DNA of 37,160 nt from contig CALLAT010000170.1 of the NCBI GenBank assembly GCA_938002085.1, positions 1 to 37,160 on the forward strand, read 5' to 3'. Positions 8,285 to 18,197 of this stretch are shown piece by piece. The notes below the pieces were generated by a model. That model was given only the letters and a program-made list of their open reading frames with translations. It was not told the origin of the DNA and did no database searches. Within the stretch, counting starts at the first letter, position 1. The number at the start of each line of letters is the position of its first letter. A program made the translations under genes and the position numbers. Source of the DNA: an uncultured Pseudanabaenaceae cyanobacterium. GTDB lineage: Bacteria; Cyanobacteriota; Cyanobacteriia; PCC-9006; JAAUQQ01.

Positions 8285-10378
8285 ATGTCTGACTTCAGCA
8301 TCCAGTCCGAATACAGCCCCAAAGGCGACCAGCCCAAAGCAATTGAGGGTTTGGTGGAATCCATCAACGCCGACAACCAATACCAGACCCTTCTCGGCGC
8401 AACGGGCACCGGCAAAACCTTCACCATGGCCAACGTCATCAAGGAAACGGGCAAACCCACCCTTGTCCTGGCCCACAACAAAACCCTCGCCGCTCAACTC
8501 TGCAACGAGCTGCGCTCCTTCTTTCCCGACAACGCCGTCGAATACTTCATCTCCTACTACGACTACTACCAGCCCGAAGCCTACATCCCCGTTAGCGATA
8601 CCTATATCGCCAAGACCTCTTCCATTAACGAAGAGATTGATATGCTGCGGCACTCCGCGACGCGATCGCTCTTCGAGCGCAAGGACGTCATCGTCGTCGC
8701 CTCCATCAGCTGCATCTACGGCCTGGGCATTCCCTCGGAATATCTCAAAGCCTCCGTCAAATTCAAGCTGGGCCAGGAAGTCGAGATGCGCAAGGTCATC
8801 CGCGACCTCGTCAACATCCAATACACCCGCAACGACCTCGACGTAGATCGCGGACGCTTCCGCCTCAAGGGCGACGTCCTGGAAGTTGGCCCCGCCTACG
8901 AAGACCGCCTGATTCGTATTGAATTCTTCGGCGACGAGATCGACGCCATTCGCTACATCGACCCGGTGACGGGCGAAATCATGCAGAGCCTGAACAGCGT
9001 CAACATCTATCCCGCACGCCACTTCGTCACCCCCAAAGAACGCCTCGAAAAAGCGATCAAAGACATCAAGCTAGAGCTGGAACAACAGCTAGAGCTGTTG
9101 CAAAGCCAGGGCAAACTCCTGGAACACCAACGCCTCGAACAGCGCACCAAATACGATCTGGAAATGCTCCAAGAAGTGGGCTATTGCCAAGGTGTCGAAA
9201 ACTACTCCCGCCACCTCGCCGGACGCCTGCCCGGCGCCCCACCGGAATGCCTGCTCGACTACTTTCCCGCCGAAGACTGGCTCCTACTCGTGGACGAATC
9301 CCACGTCACCGTGCCCCAGTTGCGGGGCATGTACAACGGCGACCAGGCTCGCAAAAAAGTCCTAATCGACCATGGCTTCCGCCTGCCCAGCGCCGCCGAT
9401 AACCGCCCCCTCAAAGCCGACGAGTTTTGGGCCAAGGTCAATAACTGCATATTTGTATCCGCAACTCCAGGCCAGTGGGAGCTAGAGCAATCTGACGCGG
9501 AGTTTGTGGGCGAAAACCAAAAAGCACAAAAGGCAACGAAGAAAAGAAAAGCCACCAAGATGACGAAGAAGCGCTACAAGCGGGGCACGGGCCGCGTGGT
9601 AGAGCAGGTAATTCGTCCCACGGGCGTAATTGACCCCGAAATTTTTGTGCGGCCCACCGATGGACAGGTGGATGACCTGCTGGACGAGATTCAGCAGCGC
9701 TCTGCCAAGAATGAGCGGGTGCTCGTGACCACCCTAACCAAGCGCATGGCTGAAGACCTGACCGATTACTTCTTTGAGCGGGGTGTCAAAGTTCGCTACA
9801 TGCACTCAGAGATTAATTCCATTGAGCGCATCGAAATTATCCGCGACCTACGCGAAGGTGTCTTTGACACCTTGATTGGCGTCAATTTGCTCAGGGAAGG
9901 TTTGGACTTGCCCGAAGTCTCCCTCGTCGCCATTTTGGATGCGGATAAAGAAGGCTTCTTACGAGCAGAGCGATCGCTGATCCAGACCATTGGCCGCGCC
10001 GCCCGCCACATCGAAGGCAAAGCCATCCTCTACGCCGACAACATGACCGACAGTATGCTTGCCGCCATCAGCGAAACCGATCGCCGCCGCGAAATCCAAA
10101 CGGCCTACAACGAAAAGCACGGCATCGTCCCCCAGCCCGTCACCAAAAAGGTGGACAACTCGATCCTTGCTTTCCTAGAGGTCTCCCGCCGACTCAATGC
10201 CCAGGAAATCGAGGTCGCCTGCGAGAATATTGATGACATCCCACTAACGGGTATTCCTGAGTTGATCAAGCAACTGGAAGAAGAGATGAAAAAGGCCGCA
10301 GCGGAGTTGGAGTTTGAAAAAGCGGGGGAATTTCGCGATCGCATCAAGAACCTTCGCAACAAACTAGTCGGCCGCTAA
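8285..10378 (+). CDS. uvrB: Excinuclease ABC subunit B (UvrB) with a Lys-rich insert
   Basis: UvrB is the damage-verifying helicase-like subunit of nucleotide excision repair and loads with UvrA, then recruits UvrC. Visible are the N-terminal [13 protein letters not shown], Walker A GATGTGKT (38-45), the damage-probing beta-hairpin [10 protein letters not shown] (91-100), [11 protein letters not shown] (DEAD-like motif II), the helicase motifs [10 protein letters not shown] and QTIGRAARH, and a C-terminal UVR motif rich in E and K. At 697 residues it is slightly long. Residues 405-437 form an insertion rich in Lys and Thr between the conserved ELEQSD and [10 protein letters not shown], which are adjacent in ordinary UvrB. 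The insert is exactly 99 bp and in frame. The start ATG gives the standard family N-terminus. Confidence 0.97.
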   Translation: MSDFSIQSEYSPKGDQPKAIEGLVESINADNQYQTLLGATGTGKTFTMANVIKETGKPTLVLAHNKTLAAQLCNELRSFFPDNAVEYFISYYDYYQPEAYIPVSDTYIAKTSSINEEIDMLRHSATRSLFERKDVIVVASISCIYGLGIPSEYLKASVKFKLGQEVEMRKVIRDLVNIQYTRNDLDVDRGRFRLKGDVLEVGPAYEDRLIRIEFFGDEIDAIRYIDPVTGEIMQSLNSVNIYPARHFVTPKERLEKAIKDIKLELEQQLELLQSQGKLLEHQRLEQRTKYDLEMLQEVGYCQGVENYSRHLAGRLPGAPPECLLDYFPAEDWLLLVDESHVTVPQLRGMYNGDQARKKVLIDHGFRLPSAADNRPLKADEFWAKVNNCIFVSATPGQWELEQSDAEFVGENQKAQKATKKRKATKMTKKRYKRGTGRVVEQVIRPTGVIDPEIFVRPTDGQVDDLLDEIQQRSAKNERVLVTTLTKRMAEDLTDYFFERGVKVRYMHSEINSIERIEIIRDLREGVFDTLIGVNLLREGLDLPEVSLVAILDADKEGFLRAERSLIQTIGRAARHIEGKAILYADNMTDSMLAAISETDRRREIQTAYNEKHGIVPQPVTKKVDNSILAFLEVSRRLNAQEIEVACENIDDIPLTGIPELIKQLEEEMKKAAAELEFEKAGEFRDRIKNLRNKLVGR

Positions 10379-10534
10379 CGAAGAAGCTCTAGGATCAGCT
10401 TGTTCCTGTGAAGGCATTACTGGAAGCGCAGGAAGCTCCGATGGAAACGTCGTAAGCTTCCTGCAAAGCAAACGGTGAACCTGGCCCAGTGGCTGATGGC
10501 GACGGCATCATGCCGACCTAGTAATAGCTATTCA

Positions 10535-12169
10535 ATGAAAATCCCCAATCCCCTTAAGTGGCAGAGTTCCCCTAATCCGGGACTTTACTGCCTGCTTGTT
10601 GCAGCCTTCCTAAGCTATGGCTTTGCAATTTGGTGGGGAGTCCCTACGGAACAGAACTGGGCCGTCGATGCGATCGAACCCCTCGCAGTTTTACGCGGAG
10701 AGTGGGTTCACCCTTATCCTCCGTTACATCGTTATATTCTGCATGTCTTGTTCCTTCCATTTCAACTGTTGGATCAACTGGGCTGGATCACAATAGAAAA
10801 CTCCTTGTTGATAGCCTCCCTACTCAAACTGCTCGGCCGTGGCTTATCAGTTCTAATGGGAGTCGGAATTATCTACAACCTGTATTTTATCGGGAAAGAG
10901 CTTTCTAAAAATAAACTGGCGGCATTGTTAACGGCTGCATGTGCCCTAGGCATTGCTCCCCTGGTGTATTACAGCAAGAACTTAAACGTAGAGACCCCTT
11001 ACATCTATTGGTTCTCTCTCTCGCTTCTCTTCTATGTGCGTGCCCTTCAAAAGCCCCGCCCGCAGAACTATCTGGGCTTTGGCATCAGTGCTGCTTTTTC
11101 CGTATGTACTAAAGATCAAGCCTATGGCCTATTCCTCATTCCAATCTTCTGTTTAATCGTCCAAGCCTTTGCAAGCTCCAAGCAGAGCAGGACCAACCAA
11201 AATATTCTCAGCCACATCTTCAATCAGCACTTTTGGTTGCTCAGCCTAGGCGGGATTATTCCCTTTCTTTTCATTCACGAAATTCTTCTAGATCCAGCAT
11301 CCTTCCTGGGCTATCTAGATTATCTAAATACAGCAGGCTACCAATCTCTAGACCTTGCAGCACGTCCACAATATGGATTGACAGAACATTTCGAGCTGTT
11401 TAAGCGGTTTTGGGCAGATATTCAATTCGGAATGGGCAGTCCCCTTTTCTATGCCTCCTTGATAGCCGTGGCTGGCTGCTTGATCAATCCCAAGAAACGA
11501 AGGTTATCGCTTTATCTATCTGCGCCAGCTCTGTCCTACTATCTATTCTTTATCAGTATCGTTCTGTACTCCAGAGACCGATTTGTCATTCCTGTTTGCC
11601 TCATCCTCTGTATCTTCATCGGCTGGTTCTGGAGCGATATCATCACGAACAGCAAGCAGTACAAAAAACAAATTGTATTGGCTGGTTCACTCTTAGTCCT
11701 CTCCTACTCATGGCTCTATGCAACCTCTGTCAATCTACTCATGTTGCAAGACTCTCGATATAAGGCCGAACGCTGGATGAAGCGTCAGATGCCAGAAGAT
11801 TCAGTGGTTGGACATGTGGGGATTATTACTTATCATCCCCGGATTTCTTTCGTCACCCAGCCTGACACGGTTTTTCTGGGGCCAACGGATCTTCTGAATG
11901 ACGAGCAGTTGCAAGGCCTAGATTATGTGATTTTGAGTAGCGGATATTCTAAGCAACGCTTTCCCAGCGAGAGTTTGGAGTATAAAGGATTCCAGAAGCT
12001 AGAGAACGGCGAAGCTGGATACAAGCTGGTTTTCAGTCACGAATCCGTGCCCTATTTCAATCTCTTGAACATCCCGCAACCCACAGCAAAATCCTTTGGC
12101 AATCATCGTTATAAAACAGGAAACCTGAACAAGATAAATCCTAGAATTAGGATTTATCAGCGCCAATGA
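10535..12169 (+). CDS. Membrane glycosyltransferase of the ArnT/PMT type
   Basis: A polytopic membrane protein of 544 residues with about ten or more hydrophobic helices. The first periplasmic loop has the acidic motif WAVDAIEPL, and HPYPPLHRYILHVL follows. This layout is typical of family GT39/GT83-like enzymes (protein mannosyltransferases, ArnT and relatives), which transfer sugars from polyprenyl-phosphate carriers to extracytoplasmic acceptors. The acceptor is unknown here; a lipid, glycan or protein would all be possible. The first ATG of the open frame is at 10475, but MKIPNPLKW at 10535 gives a more natural N-terminus with the first helix close by. The gene follows uvrB on the same strand after about 155 bp and is probably separate. 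A palindrome lies in its last codons. Confidence 0.78.
   Translation: MKIPNPLKWQSSPNPGLYCLLVAAFLSYGFAIWWGVPTEQNWAVDAIEPLAVLRGEWVHPYPPLHRYILHVLFLPFQLLDQLGWITIENSLLIASLLKLLGRGLSVLMGVGIIYNLYFIGKELSKNKLAALLTAACALGIAPLVYYSKNLNVETPYIYWFSLSLLFYVRALQKPRPQNYLGFGISAAFSVCTKDQAYGLFLIPIFCLIVQAFASSKQSRTNQNILSHIFNQHFWLLSLGGIIPFLFIHEILLDPASFLGYLDYLNTAGYQSLDLAARPQYGLTEHFELFKRFWADIQFGMGSPLFYASLIAVAGCLINPKKRRLSLYLSAPALSYYLFFISIVLYSRDRFVIPVCLILCIFIGWFWSDIITNSKQYKKQIVLAGSLLVLSYSWLYATSVNLLMLQDSRYKAERWMKRQMPEDSVVGHVGIITYHPRISFVTQPDTVFLGPTDLLNDEQLQGLDYVILSSGYSKQRFPSESLEYKGFQKLENGEAGYKLVFSHESVPYFNLLNIPQPTAKSFGNHRYKTGNLNKINPRIRIYQRQ
12133..12158. terminator. Palindromic hairpin inside the last codons of the glycosyltransferase gene
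   Basis: Perfect 11-bp arms GATAAATCCTA (12133-12143) and TAGGATTTATC (12148-12158) with a 4-nt loop lie just before the stop at 12167-12169. The convergent antiporter gene ends at 12215, so this could stop transcripts from either side, but there is no T-run. Terminator function is inferred. Confidence 0.4.
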
Positions 12170-12214
12170 GCTCGAAATGCTGAGCTATCTCGCTTCACCT
12201 CATGGGCTACATCA

Positions 12215-14206
12215 TCAAGCCAATAGCAGTTGTTCAAAAGCATATTGCTCATTCGGGTTACCGACAATGAGGAGGCGATCGCTCTCCTGCAGCAAGGTTT
12301 CGCCCAGGGGATAATGCAGCAGCATCTTATCCCGCTCGATCGCCATAATCGTCACCCCAGCCTGGCGACGAATATTGATGGCAGCAATGGTTTGGCCTAC
12401 AAAGCCATGGCCCGCAGGCAGGCTATACCAATGATGATTAAGCCCTTCCATCGCCTGGTCAAAATCGCCCACGCCCCAATATTGCGATCGCTCCGGCAAG
12501 ATATCCCGATAGCGTCCCTGGCGATAGCGATTCACCACCTGCTGGACCGCCGCCGCATCATCTCCCAGGTTTAATAACACATGGGCCCCAATCTCCAGCC
12601 CCGCCTCAAATTCTGGCTGGACCACCTCCTTTGCCCCCAACTGATACAGCGGATCAAGCTCCGAATCAGCATGGGCTCGCACAGTGATGTCCAGTTCTGG
12701 AGCCAGGCTCAGCGCTCGGTTCAGCACGAGGCGAGTGGCCGTGGGATCTGGCAGGGTAATCGCCAAGGACTTGGCCTCAGACAGATGGGCCTTTTCCAGA
12801 ATGAGTTCGCTATTGGCGTCACCAAACAGGTAGGGGATTTTGCGCTCTCGCAAGGTCTGCAGCTTGGCCTCGTCGTTATCAATCACCAATAGGGGATATC
12901 CCTGGAAGGCCAGCATACGCACGAGGGTTTGGCCCACACGACCGTAGCCCGCAACGATGATATGACCCGATAATTCCTCCGGTTCTACACCAACAAGCTG
13001 GGTTGGTTGCTCCCGCATCCAGCGAGAAAAGCGGGGCGATTGCTCGATTCGACCCAATAAAAACGGCGTCAACCGCAACGTCAGGGGAGTCAGCATCAGC
13101 GTCGCCGCCGCCGTACCCACCGAAAGACCATAGAGACGGTCGGAAAACAAGCCAGAAGCTTGAGCGACTCCAGCCAAAACAAAGGAAAATTCTCCAATTT
13201 GATTAATGCCTGTCCCCACCGTCAACGCGGTCTTAAAGGGATAGCCAAAGCCTCGGACAATACCCGTCACCAGCACTGCTTTGCCGACCATGGCAATGAT
13301 GACCAGGCCTGCCAACACCGAAGCATTTTCCAGCAGAAAGCCAGGGTCAATCAGCAAGCCAATGGAGGCAAAGAACAAGGTTGCAAACACATCCCGCATC
13401 GGCAAAACGCGATCCAGGGCATGGTCGGCATATTCCACATTGGAGACCATTAGGCCCGCCACAAAGGCCCCCATTTCAATGCCCAGTCCCAGGGCCGAAG
13501 TCAGCAGCGCAATGCCTAAACAGAGGCTCAAAACCGTTAACAAAAAGAGCTCTTGGGAGCCTTGGCGCACAACTAATCTCAGGAAAGAGGGAATGAGCCA
13601 CTTTCCGGTGGCGATCGCCCCACCCAGAAAAATCACCAACTTCAGCAACGCCGCCCCCAAAGCTGCCGCCATTCCCTCCGGCTCAGCCAGGGCAGGCAAC
13701 ACCGCCAGCATCACGCCCAGGCCTAAATCCTGCACAATCAGCATCGCCAGCATGATCCTGCCGTGGGCCGTCTTGACCTCATTGCGCTCAATCAGGCTCT
13801 TGAGCACCACCGCCGTGGACGACAGTGCCAGCACCGATCCGAGAAATGCCGCCTGGGGTAAGGAATCCACCCAGCCCGTGGCATAGGCCAGTCCGCCCCC
13901 CAGCAATATCGTCAACAGAATTTGCAACGTGCCACCGCCCAGGGCGATCGCCTTAACCTTGAGCAAATCCTTCAGCGAAAATTCGACTCCCAAGGCAAAG
14001 AGCAGCAGCGCCACGCCAATTTCGGCCAGGACCTTAATATCCCCTTCCAGGGCGATCAGCCCCAGTCCAGCCGGACCCACAACGATTCCCCCCGCCAGGT
14101 ATCCCAACAGCACGGGTTGCTTAAAGCGACTGGCAATATAGCCGCCCACCGTGGCCGCTCCCATAACCGTGACCATTTCGACAATAAGGTTGAGATCACC
14201 AGCCAT
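12215..14206 (-). CDS. KefB-type monovalent cation:proton antiporter (CPA2) with TrkA domains
   Basis: The 663-residue protein combines a Na+/H+-exchanger-type membrane domain of about 12 helices (residues 1-390) with cytoplasmic regulatory domains. The membrane part has GYLAGGIVVGPAGLG and LALSSTAVVLKSL, the latter typical of CPA2 antiporters. A TrkA-N/RCK nucleotide-binding domain follows, with IIVAGYGRVGQTLVRML at about 415-431 (GxGxxG) and LLVIDND, and a TrkA-C domain ends the protein. Such proteins exchange K+ or Na+ for protons across the plasma or thylakoid membrane, gated by nucleotides. The exact ion cannot be read from the sequence. The gene is monocistronic and divergent from the WD40 gene. 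Confidence 0.92.
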   Translation of the reverse strand: MAGDLNLIVEMVTVMGAATVGGYIASRFKQPVLLGYLAGGIVVGPAGLGLIALEGDIKVLAEIGVALLLFALGVEFSLKDLLKVKAIALGGGTLQILLTILLGGGLAYATGWVDSLPQAAFLGSVLALSSTAVVLKSLIERNEVKTAHGRIMLAMLIVQDLGLGVMLAVLPALAEPEGMAAALGAALLKLVIFLGGAIATGKWLIPSFLRLVVRQGSQELFLLTVLSLCLGIALLTSALGLGIEMGAFVAGLMVSNVEYADHALDRVLPMRDVFATLFFASIGLLIDPGFLLENASVLAGLVIIAMVGKAVLVTGIVRGFGYPFKTALTVGTGINQIGEFSFVLAGVAQASGLFSDRLYGLSVGTAAATLMLTPLTLRLTPFLLGRIEQSPRFSRWMREQPTQLVGVEPEELSGHIIVAGYGRVGQTLVRMLAFQGYPLLVIDNDEAKLQTLRERKIPYLFGDANSELILEKAHLSEAKSLAITLPDPTATRLVLNRALSLAPELDITVRAHADSELDPLYQLGAKEVVQPEFEAGLEIGAHVLLNLGDDAAAVQQVVNRYRQGRYRDILPERSQYWGVGDFDQAMEGLNHHWYSLPAGHGFVGQTIAAINIRRQAGVTIMAIERDKMLLHYPLGETLLQESDRLLIVGNPNEQYAFEQLLLA

Positions 14207-14380
14207 GGAGCAATAACTACCTAAATCAATATGAGGGTGCTGGATGATTCTAACGACTCATGCAGCATGAGGCCGTATTACTTCCCCATAGAGAGAATTA
14301 AAGTCGCAAAAATCCGCTCCCGCCCCTGCATTTCCATCGAAATCCCATTGTGAAATGCTGAAGTTACCTACAGTGCAGCA

Positions 14381-16063
14381 GTGGATTTCACACCGGCCAT
14401 GGCCAAAATCCTCCTCCGGGATTCATTTACGATTCACAGCGACCTGGGTGTAGAGGCGATCGCAGTCCGCCTCAGTCAAAGCATCTGCTCAGCCCCGGCT
14501 TTCAGCTTCAACTGGCCCTGGCAGAAACCCAGAGTGCCTTACTACGGGCAAGTGACCCTGAAAGGATTTGACGCTAGCCGAGTCATCAATTACCAAAATT
14601 CCTTTCTCCCGAAAATCCAGGGCCATTTTGAGACTTTACCTAGCGGTACAGCAATTCACATTACGGTTGCTCCCGAGCCCTGGGTAAAGTGGTTTTGTGG
14701 GGTTTGGGTATTGTTCTGGTGCGGACTGGTCTTACCGTTAATACCGGCTGCCTCGGCAAATGGAGCGAACGGGACAGCTCTTTTGTTTTTGGGCATGCCA
14801 CTGGCCTTTTTCGGAATTGCATGGGCCAGCTTTTGGGCAGAAGCCAAGCGCAATCGCCGCGATTTTCAACAAATGATTGGCGACCGGATATTGCAGTCTG
14901 GAAAACATCGCATTGCCTCTAGAAGTCCTATGGGCTTTGGCTTTATTCCTCCTTCTCAGACTCGCTTCAACCCTCAGCTTTGGATATTAACTGGGCTCGG
15001 CTTGGCTGTTATTGTCCTGTTTATATTACTTCAACAACAACAAGCCGCCCAGAAAATTCAGGTTGCAACCAATCCCTTAGCTGTGCCGGATGCTGTTTGT
15101 GCCGCGCCTTGTCAATATGAAACGCTCCACAGCATCACGGGCCACCCCAAAGCGAAGGTTGTAGCAGTTAGTCCGGATGGAAGCCTGGTCGCCAGCGGGG
15201 GAGATGACAAAGCCATTAAGGTTTGGGATGTGGAAACCGGGCAGTTGCTTCAGACCTTGCAAAGTGATTCTGGCAAGATTCTGGACCTGGCGATCGCCCC
15301 GGACAATCAAACTATCGTCAGTGGTGCAGGCGATCGCATGTTGCGCATCTGGAAGCTCAATGCTGATTCAGAATGGCCCCAAATGCTTAAACATGTCTCA
15401 AAGCCTAGAATCATTAGGATTACTCAGGATGGAACCAGCATCATTAGCGCCAGTTTTCACAGCCTAAAGCGTTGGAATCTTGTCACGGGAGCACTGGAGC
15501 AAACCCTTGTTGATGGAGATCCTCGGCTCACTCAACTGGGGCCATTCGAGCTGGTTGATCATGATCTGGATACTCGGATTTTGGCAATCAATAGCACTGG
15601 CCAGGTTGCTGTGGTGGAGCACAGTAGCAAGCTGTTGGCCTGGAACTTAGACAACAATCAGCAGGTCGAACTGCCCGTTAATTCTTATTTAGCCCATGTT
15701 GGAAATCTTGCGATCAGTCCAAATGGGAAAGTGGCCGCCTCTCAACACAACAATAACTGGCGAAAATTTGAGACCCGCTTGAAAGTTTGGGATTTAAACC
15801 AAGGTAAGCTTCAAACCGAAGGAGCCATGGCTTTCTCTCGCAGATATTTCCGCCAAGTCCCTATGGTGCTTAGTGATGCTCAGGTACTCGGTTCAGTGAA
15901 TGGAGAACTCATGGCTTGGGATTTTGACAATGCCCAGCGGGGGAAAGTTTTGAGTCAGCAGAGCTTAGGGGCGATCGCGCTAAGCCCGGACAATAAAGTT
16001 TTGGCAGGATTGGAGAATGTAGGCAGCAGTGGCACCACGATCAAGCTACTCCAACGTCAGTAG
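14381..16063 (+). CDS. Membrane-anchored WD40-repeat protein
   Basis: The 560-residue product has an N-terminal unassigned region (1-100), two membrane helices (about 100-155), a third helix at 190-215 (LWILTGLGLAVIVLFILL) and a C-terminal WD40 propeller (about 240-555). Repeats are visible as VVAVSPDGSLVASGGDDKAIKVWD, LAIAPDNQTIVSGAGDRMLRIW and LAISPNGKVAAS...LKVWD. Some blades are degenerate. WD40 propellers are interaction platforms; no partner can be named. The start could be the ATG at 14381 or MAKILLRDSF at 14399. The next gene begins only 25 bp after the stop on the same strand, so the two are probably co-transcribed. Confidence 0.8.
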   Translation: MDFTPAMAKILLRDSFTIHSDLGVEAIAVRLSQSICSAPAFSFNWPWQKPRVPYYGQVTLKGFDASRVINYQNSFLPKIQGHFETLPSGTAIHITVAPEPWVKWFCGVWVLFWCGLVLPLIPAASANGANGTALLFLGMPLAFFGIAWASFWAEAKRNRRDFQQMIGDRILQSGKHRIASRSPMGFGFIPPSQTRFNPQLWILTGLGLAVIVLFILLQQQQAAQKIQVATNPLAVPDAVCAAPCQYETLHSITGHPKAKVVAVSPDGSLVASGGDDKAIKVWDVETGQLLQTLQSDSGKILDLAIAPDNQTIVSGAGDRMLRIWKLNADSEWPQMLKHVSKPRIIRITQDGTSIISASFHSLKRWNLVTGALEQTLVDGDPRLTQLGPFELVDHDLDTRILAINSTGQVAVVEHSSKLLAWNLDNNQQVELPVNSYLAHVGNLAISPNGKVAASQHNNNWRKFETRLKVWDLNQGKLQTEGAMAFSRRYFRQVPMVLSDAQVLGSVNGELMAWDFDNAQRGKVLSQQSLGAIALSPDNKVLAGLENVGSSGTTIKLLQRQ

Positions 16064-16088
16064 ATCGCCCTTGTTAAGCTAAAGGCCA

Positions 16089-17126
16089 ATGAAAGGCCAA
16101 CTACAAGTCAGAAGTGAAATTAGGTTACTTAAAATGGTTATGAGTCGCGATCGCAACAATCCCTCTCTAACCATCGCAGAGCTAGGGCAAGTCATCACCC
16201 AAGGCTGGATGCTCTATCGTCAAAACTGGCGTTCCTACAGCTGGGTTGCTCTCAAGGCTTACGCCAGCCTCTGGATTCCCCTTATCGGTCTGCCCTACTA
16301 CAGCGCTTACAAAGCTGCCATCCTACGCCACGGAATAGCAGCATTAAGGGCCGAAACGCTTTCTCTTCAACAGGCCGAAGCTGATGCAAGACGTCAGCGA
16401 CTCACACTATTTGGACTGAGTTTACAGATACTTTGGACTGTCATCTGGAGTAGCTGCGTCGCATTTGCGATCGCATCTCTAGGTTTAATTGTCCTATCTG
16501 TAATATTGCACGGTATATCTGCCATTCTAGGCGCAACTTCATTCTTGGAGCTAAACAGCGACACCATAGAAAAAATACTTTCAGTACCGACGGGAGCAAT
16601 CTTAATTACAGTTCCATTCTGGTCTTACCGGCGGCTTTTATATGCTGAATCCATAGCTCTATCGAATCATGAACAATCCCTCAAAAGCAGCATTCAACAT
16701 AGTCAAAGCTGGAGCGCAGCGGACCGGGGGCAGCTGGCTGGACTGATCTTCTCTGTCTTCTGCTTCACCATGCCGATGGCAAGTTTGATTAGCCTCATCA
16801 CAGAGTTCATTAGACTCCTGCTCCACAATTCTGACCAAGGATTCAACATTGCTGCACTGATTAATGATTTACCAGGAACGATGATTGTGGCTACGCTGGC
16901 GGTTAACAGCCCAATTCTCATCGTGTTTGCATTTTTCTTTGCACTACTGCAAGAACTCCCGCAGATCATAGAATGGCGCTGGCTTCTAAGTAGCCTCAGT
17001 GATTTAGTTTTCATTAGTGCGCTCACCATCGCTGTCCTAGCTTTCTGGCAAACGACCAAGGCAGCCTTGTATTACAAAGCTGCCTCTAAGCAGGAAGGTC
17101 TCGACCTACAGTTTCAGGACCGATAA
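16089..17126 (+). CDS. Polytopic membrane protein of unknown function
   Basis: A 345-residue protein with about six hydrophobic segments. It has a short N-terminal cytoplasmic part (LTIAELGQVITQGWMLYRQNWRSY), which resembles the start of a cyanobacterial membrane protein family I cannot name securely. Helices follow near 55-75, 110-150, 165-185, 210-235, 255-285 and 295-320. No catalytic motif is visible. The true start may be a later ATG (16134 or 16140), which would give MSRDRNNPSLTIAELG. It lies 25 bp downstream of the WD40 gene and is convergent with the DAHP synthase gene with only six bases between the stops. Co-function with the WD40 protein is a guess from position. Confidence 0.65.
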   Translation: MKGQLQVRSEIRLLKMVMSRDRNNPSLTIAELGQVITQGWMLYRQNWRSYSWVALKAYASLWIPLIGLPYYSAYKAAILRHGIAALRAETLSLQQAEADARRQRLTLFGLSLQILWTVIWSSCVAFAIASLGLIVLSVILHGISAILGATSFLELNSDTIEKILSVPTGAILITVPFWSYRRLLYAESIALSNHEQSLKSSIQHSQSWSAADRGQLAGLIFSVFCFTMPMASLISLITEFIRLLLHNSDQGFNIAALINDLPGTMIVATLAVNSPILIVFAFFFALLQELPQIIEWRWLLSSLSDLVFISALTIAVLAFWQTTKAALYYKAASKQEGLDLQFQDR

Positions 17127-17132
17127 GCAGCG

Positions 17133-18197
17133 TTACTTTGCGACTAAGCCCCCAGCCTTCACAGCCCGAGCCAGCTCCCGCAGCATCGCCGTCGTATCAT
17201 CAAACGCCACACAGGCATCAGTAATACTCTGGCCATAGGTCAGCTTCGACAAATCATCAGAAACCTTTTGATTGCCCTCCACCAAGTGGCTTTCAATCAT
17301 CACACCCAGGATATTCTTCGAGCCTTCTGCCACCTGCTCCGCCACAGCCTTGAGCGCATCAGCCTGCTTGCGATAATCCTTATTCGAGTTGCCGTGGCTG
17401 CAATCCACCATGGCACGGCTATTAAGCTTCTTCTTCGTCAAGGCCGCCGCCGCATTGTCCACACTGTCCTTCGAGAAGTTAGGACCCGAGCCACCGCCAC
17501 GCAAAACGAGATGGCCATCAGGGTTGCCCGTCGTTTGAACAATGCTGGCCAAGCCTTCTATATTAATGCCCAGGAAACGGTGGGGCTGAGCCGCAGACAG
17601 CATGGCATTTGCCGCCGCATCTAGGCTGCCATCGGTGCCATTCTTAAAGCCAATGGGCATGGACAGGCCCGACGCCATTTCCCGGTGGGTCTGACTCTCT
17701 GTGGTCCGTGCGCCGATCGCCGTCCAGCTAATCAAATCTGCAATGTACTGGGGAATAATCGGGTCCAGCAGCTCCGTTGCTGAAGGCATGCCAATCTTGG
17801 CTAGGTCCAGCAGCAGCTCCCGTGCCAAACGCAAGCCGGTATTGATGTCGTAGCTATTATCCAAGTGGGGGTCGTTAATCAGGCCCTTCCAGCCCACCGT
17901 CGTCCGGGGCTTCTCGAAGTAGACCCGCATCACAATTTCCAGCTGGTCGCTCAACTCTTCTCGCAGGGCCAGCAGCTTATTGCCATATTCATGGGCCGCT
18001 TTGACATCGTGAATCGAACAGGGGCCAACAATTACGAGGAGTCGGTTGTCCTCATGGCGAAGGATATTGCGGATGCGATCGCGGGTTTCGCCCACCAGCT
18101 TGGCAGCCTCATCGGTGATGGGATACTCGCTATGGATGCTCGCGGGGGTCATCAAGGAGCGGGTCTCCACAACGTGGAGGTCAGAGGTTCTGCGCAT
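17133..18197 (-). CDS. aroF: DAHP synthase, class I-alpha (AroF/AroG/AroH type)
   Basis: 3-deoxy-D-arabino-heptulosonate-7-phosphate synthase condenses phosphoenolpyruvate and erythrose-4-phosphate, the first step of the shikimate pathway. The 354-residue product matches the family throughout: LLVIVGPCSIHD (PEP site), MRVYFEKPRTTVGWKGLINDP, GARTTESQTHREMASGLSMPIGFKNGTDG, LRGGGSGPNF, and the metal-binding VDCSHGNSNKDYRKQ. The N-terminal extension typical of feedback-regulated I-alpha enzymes is present (residues 1-45), so control by an aromatic amino acid is likely, though which one cannot be read. The gene is monocistronic with about 620 bp of upstream non-coding DNA. Confidence 0.95.
   Translation of the reverse strand: MRRTSDLHVVETRSLMTPASIHSEYPITDEAAKLVGETRDRIRNILRHEDNRLLVIVGPCSIHDVKAAHEYGNKLLALREELSDQLEIVMRVYFEKPRTTVGWKGLINDPHLDNSYDINTGLRLARELLLDLAKIGMPSATELLDPIIPQYIADLISWTAIGARTTESQTHREMASGLSMPIGFKNGTDGSLDAAANAMLSAAQPHRFLGINIEGLASIVQTTGNPDGHLVLRGGGSGPNFSKDSVDNAAAALTKKKLNSRAMVDCSHGNSNKDYRKQADALKAVAEQVAEGSKNILGVMIESHLVEGNQKVSDDLSKLTYGQSITDACVAFDDTTAMLRELARAVKAGGLVAK

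Noticed and set aside
8162..9022. Long minus-strand open extension of the TPR gene (about 287 extra residues)
   Set aside because: It is antisense to uvrB, has low-complexity Val/Ala/Gly/Asp-rich composition, and matches no family; the ATG at 8161 gives a natural signal-like N-terminus.
13281..13886. 201-codon plus-strand frame inside the antiporter gene
   Set aside because: It is the complement of the well-supported KefB-type gene, with composition typical of a shadow frame.
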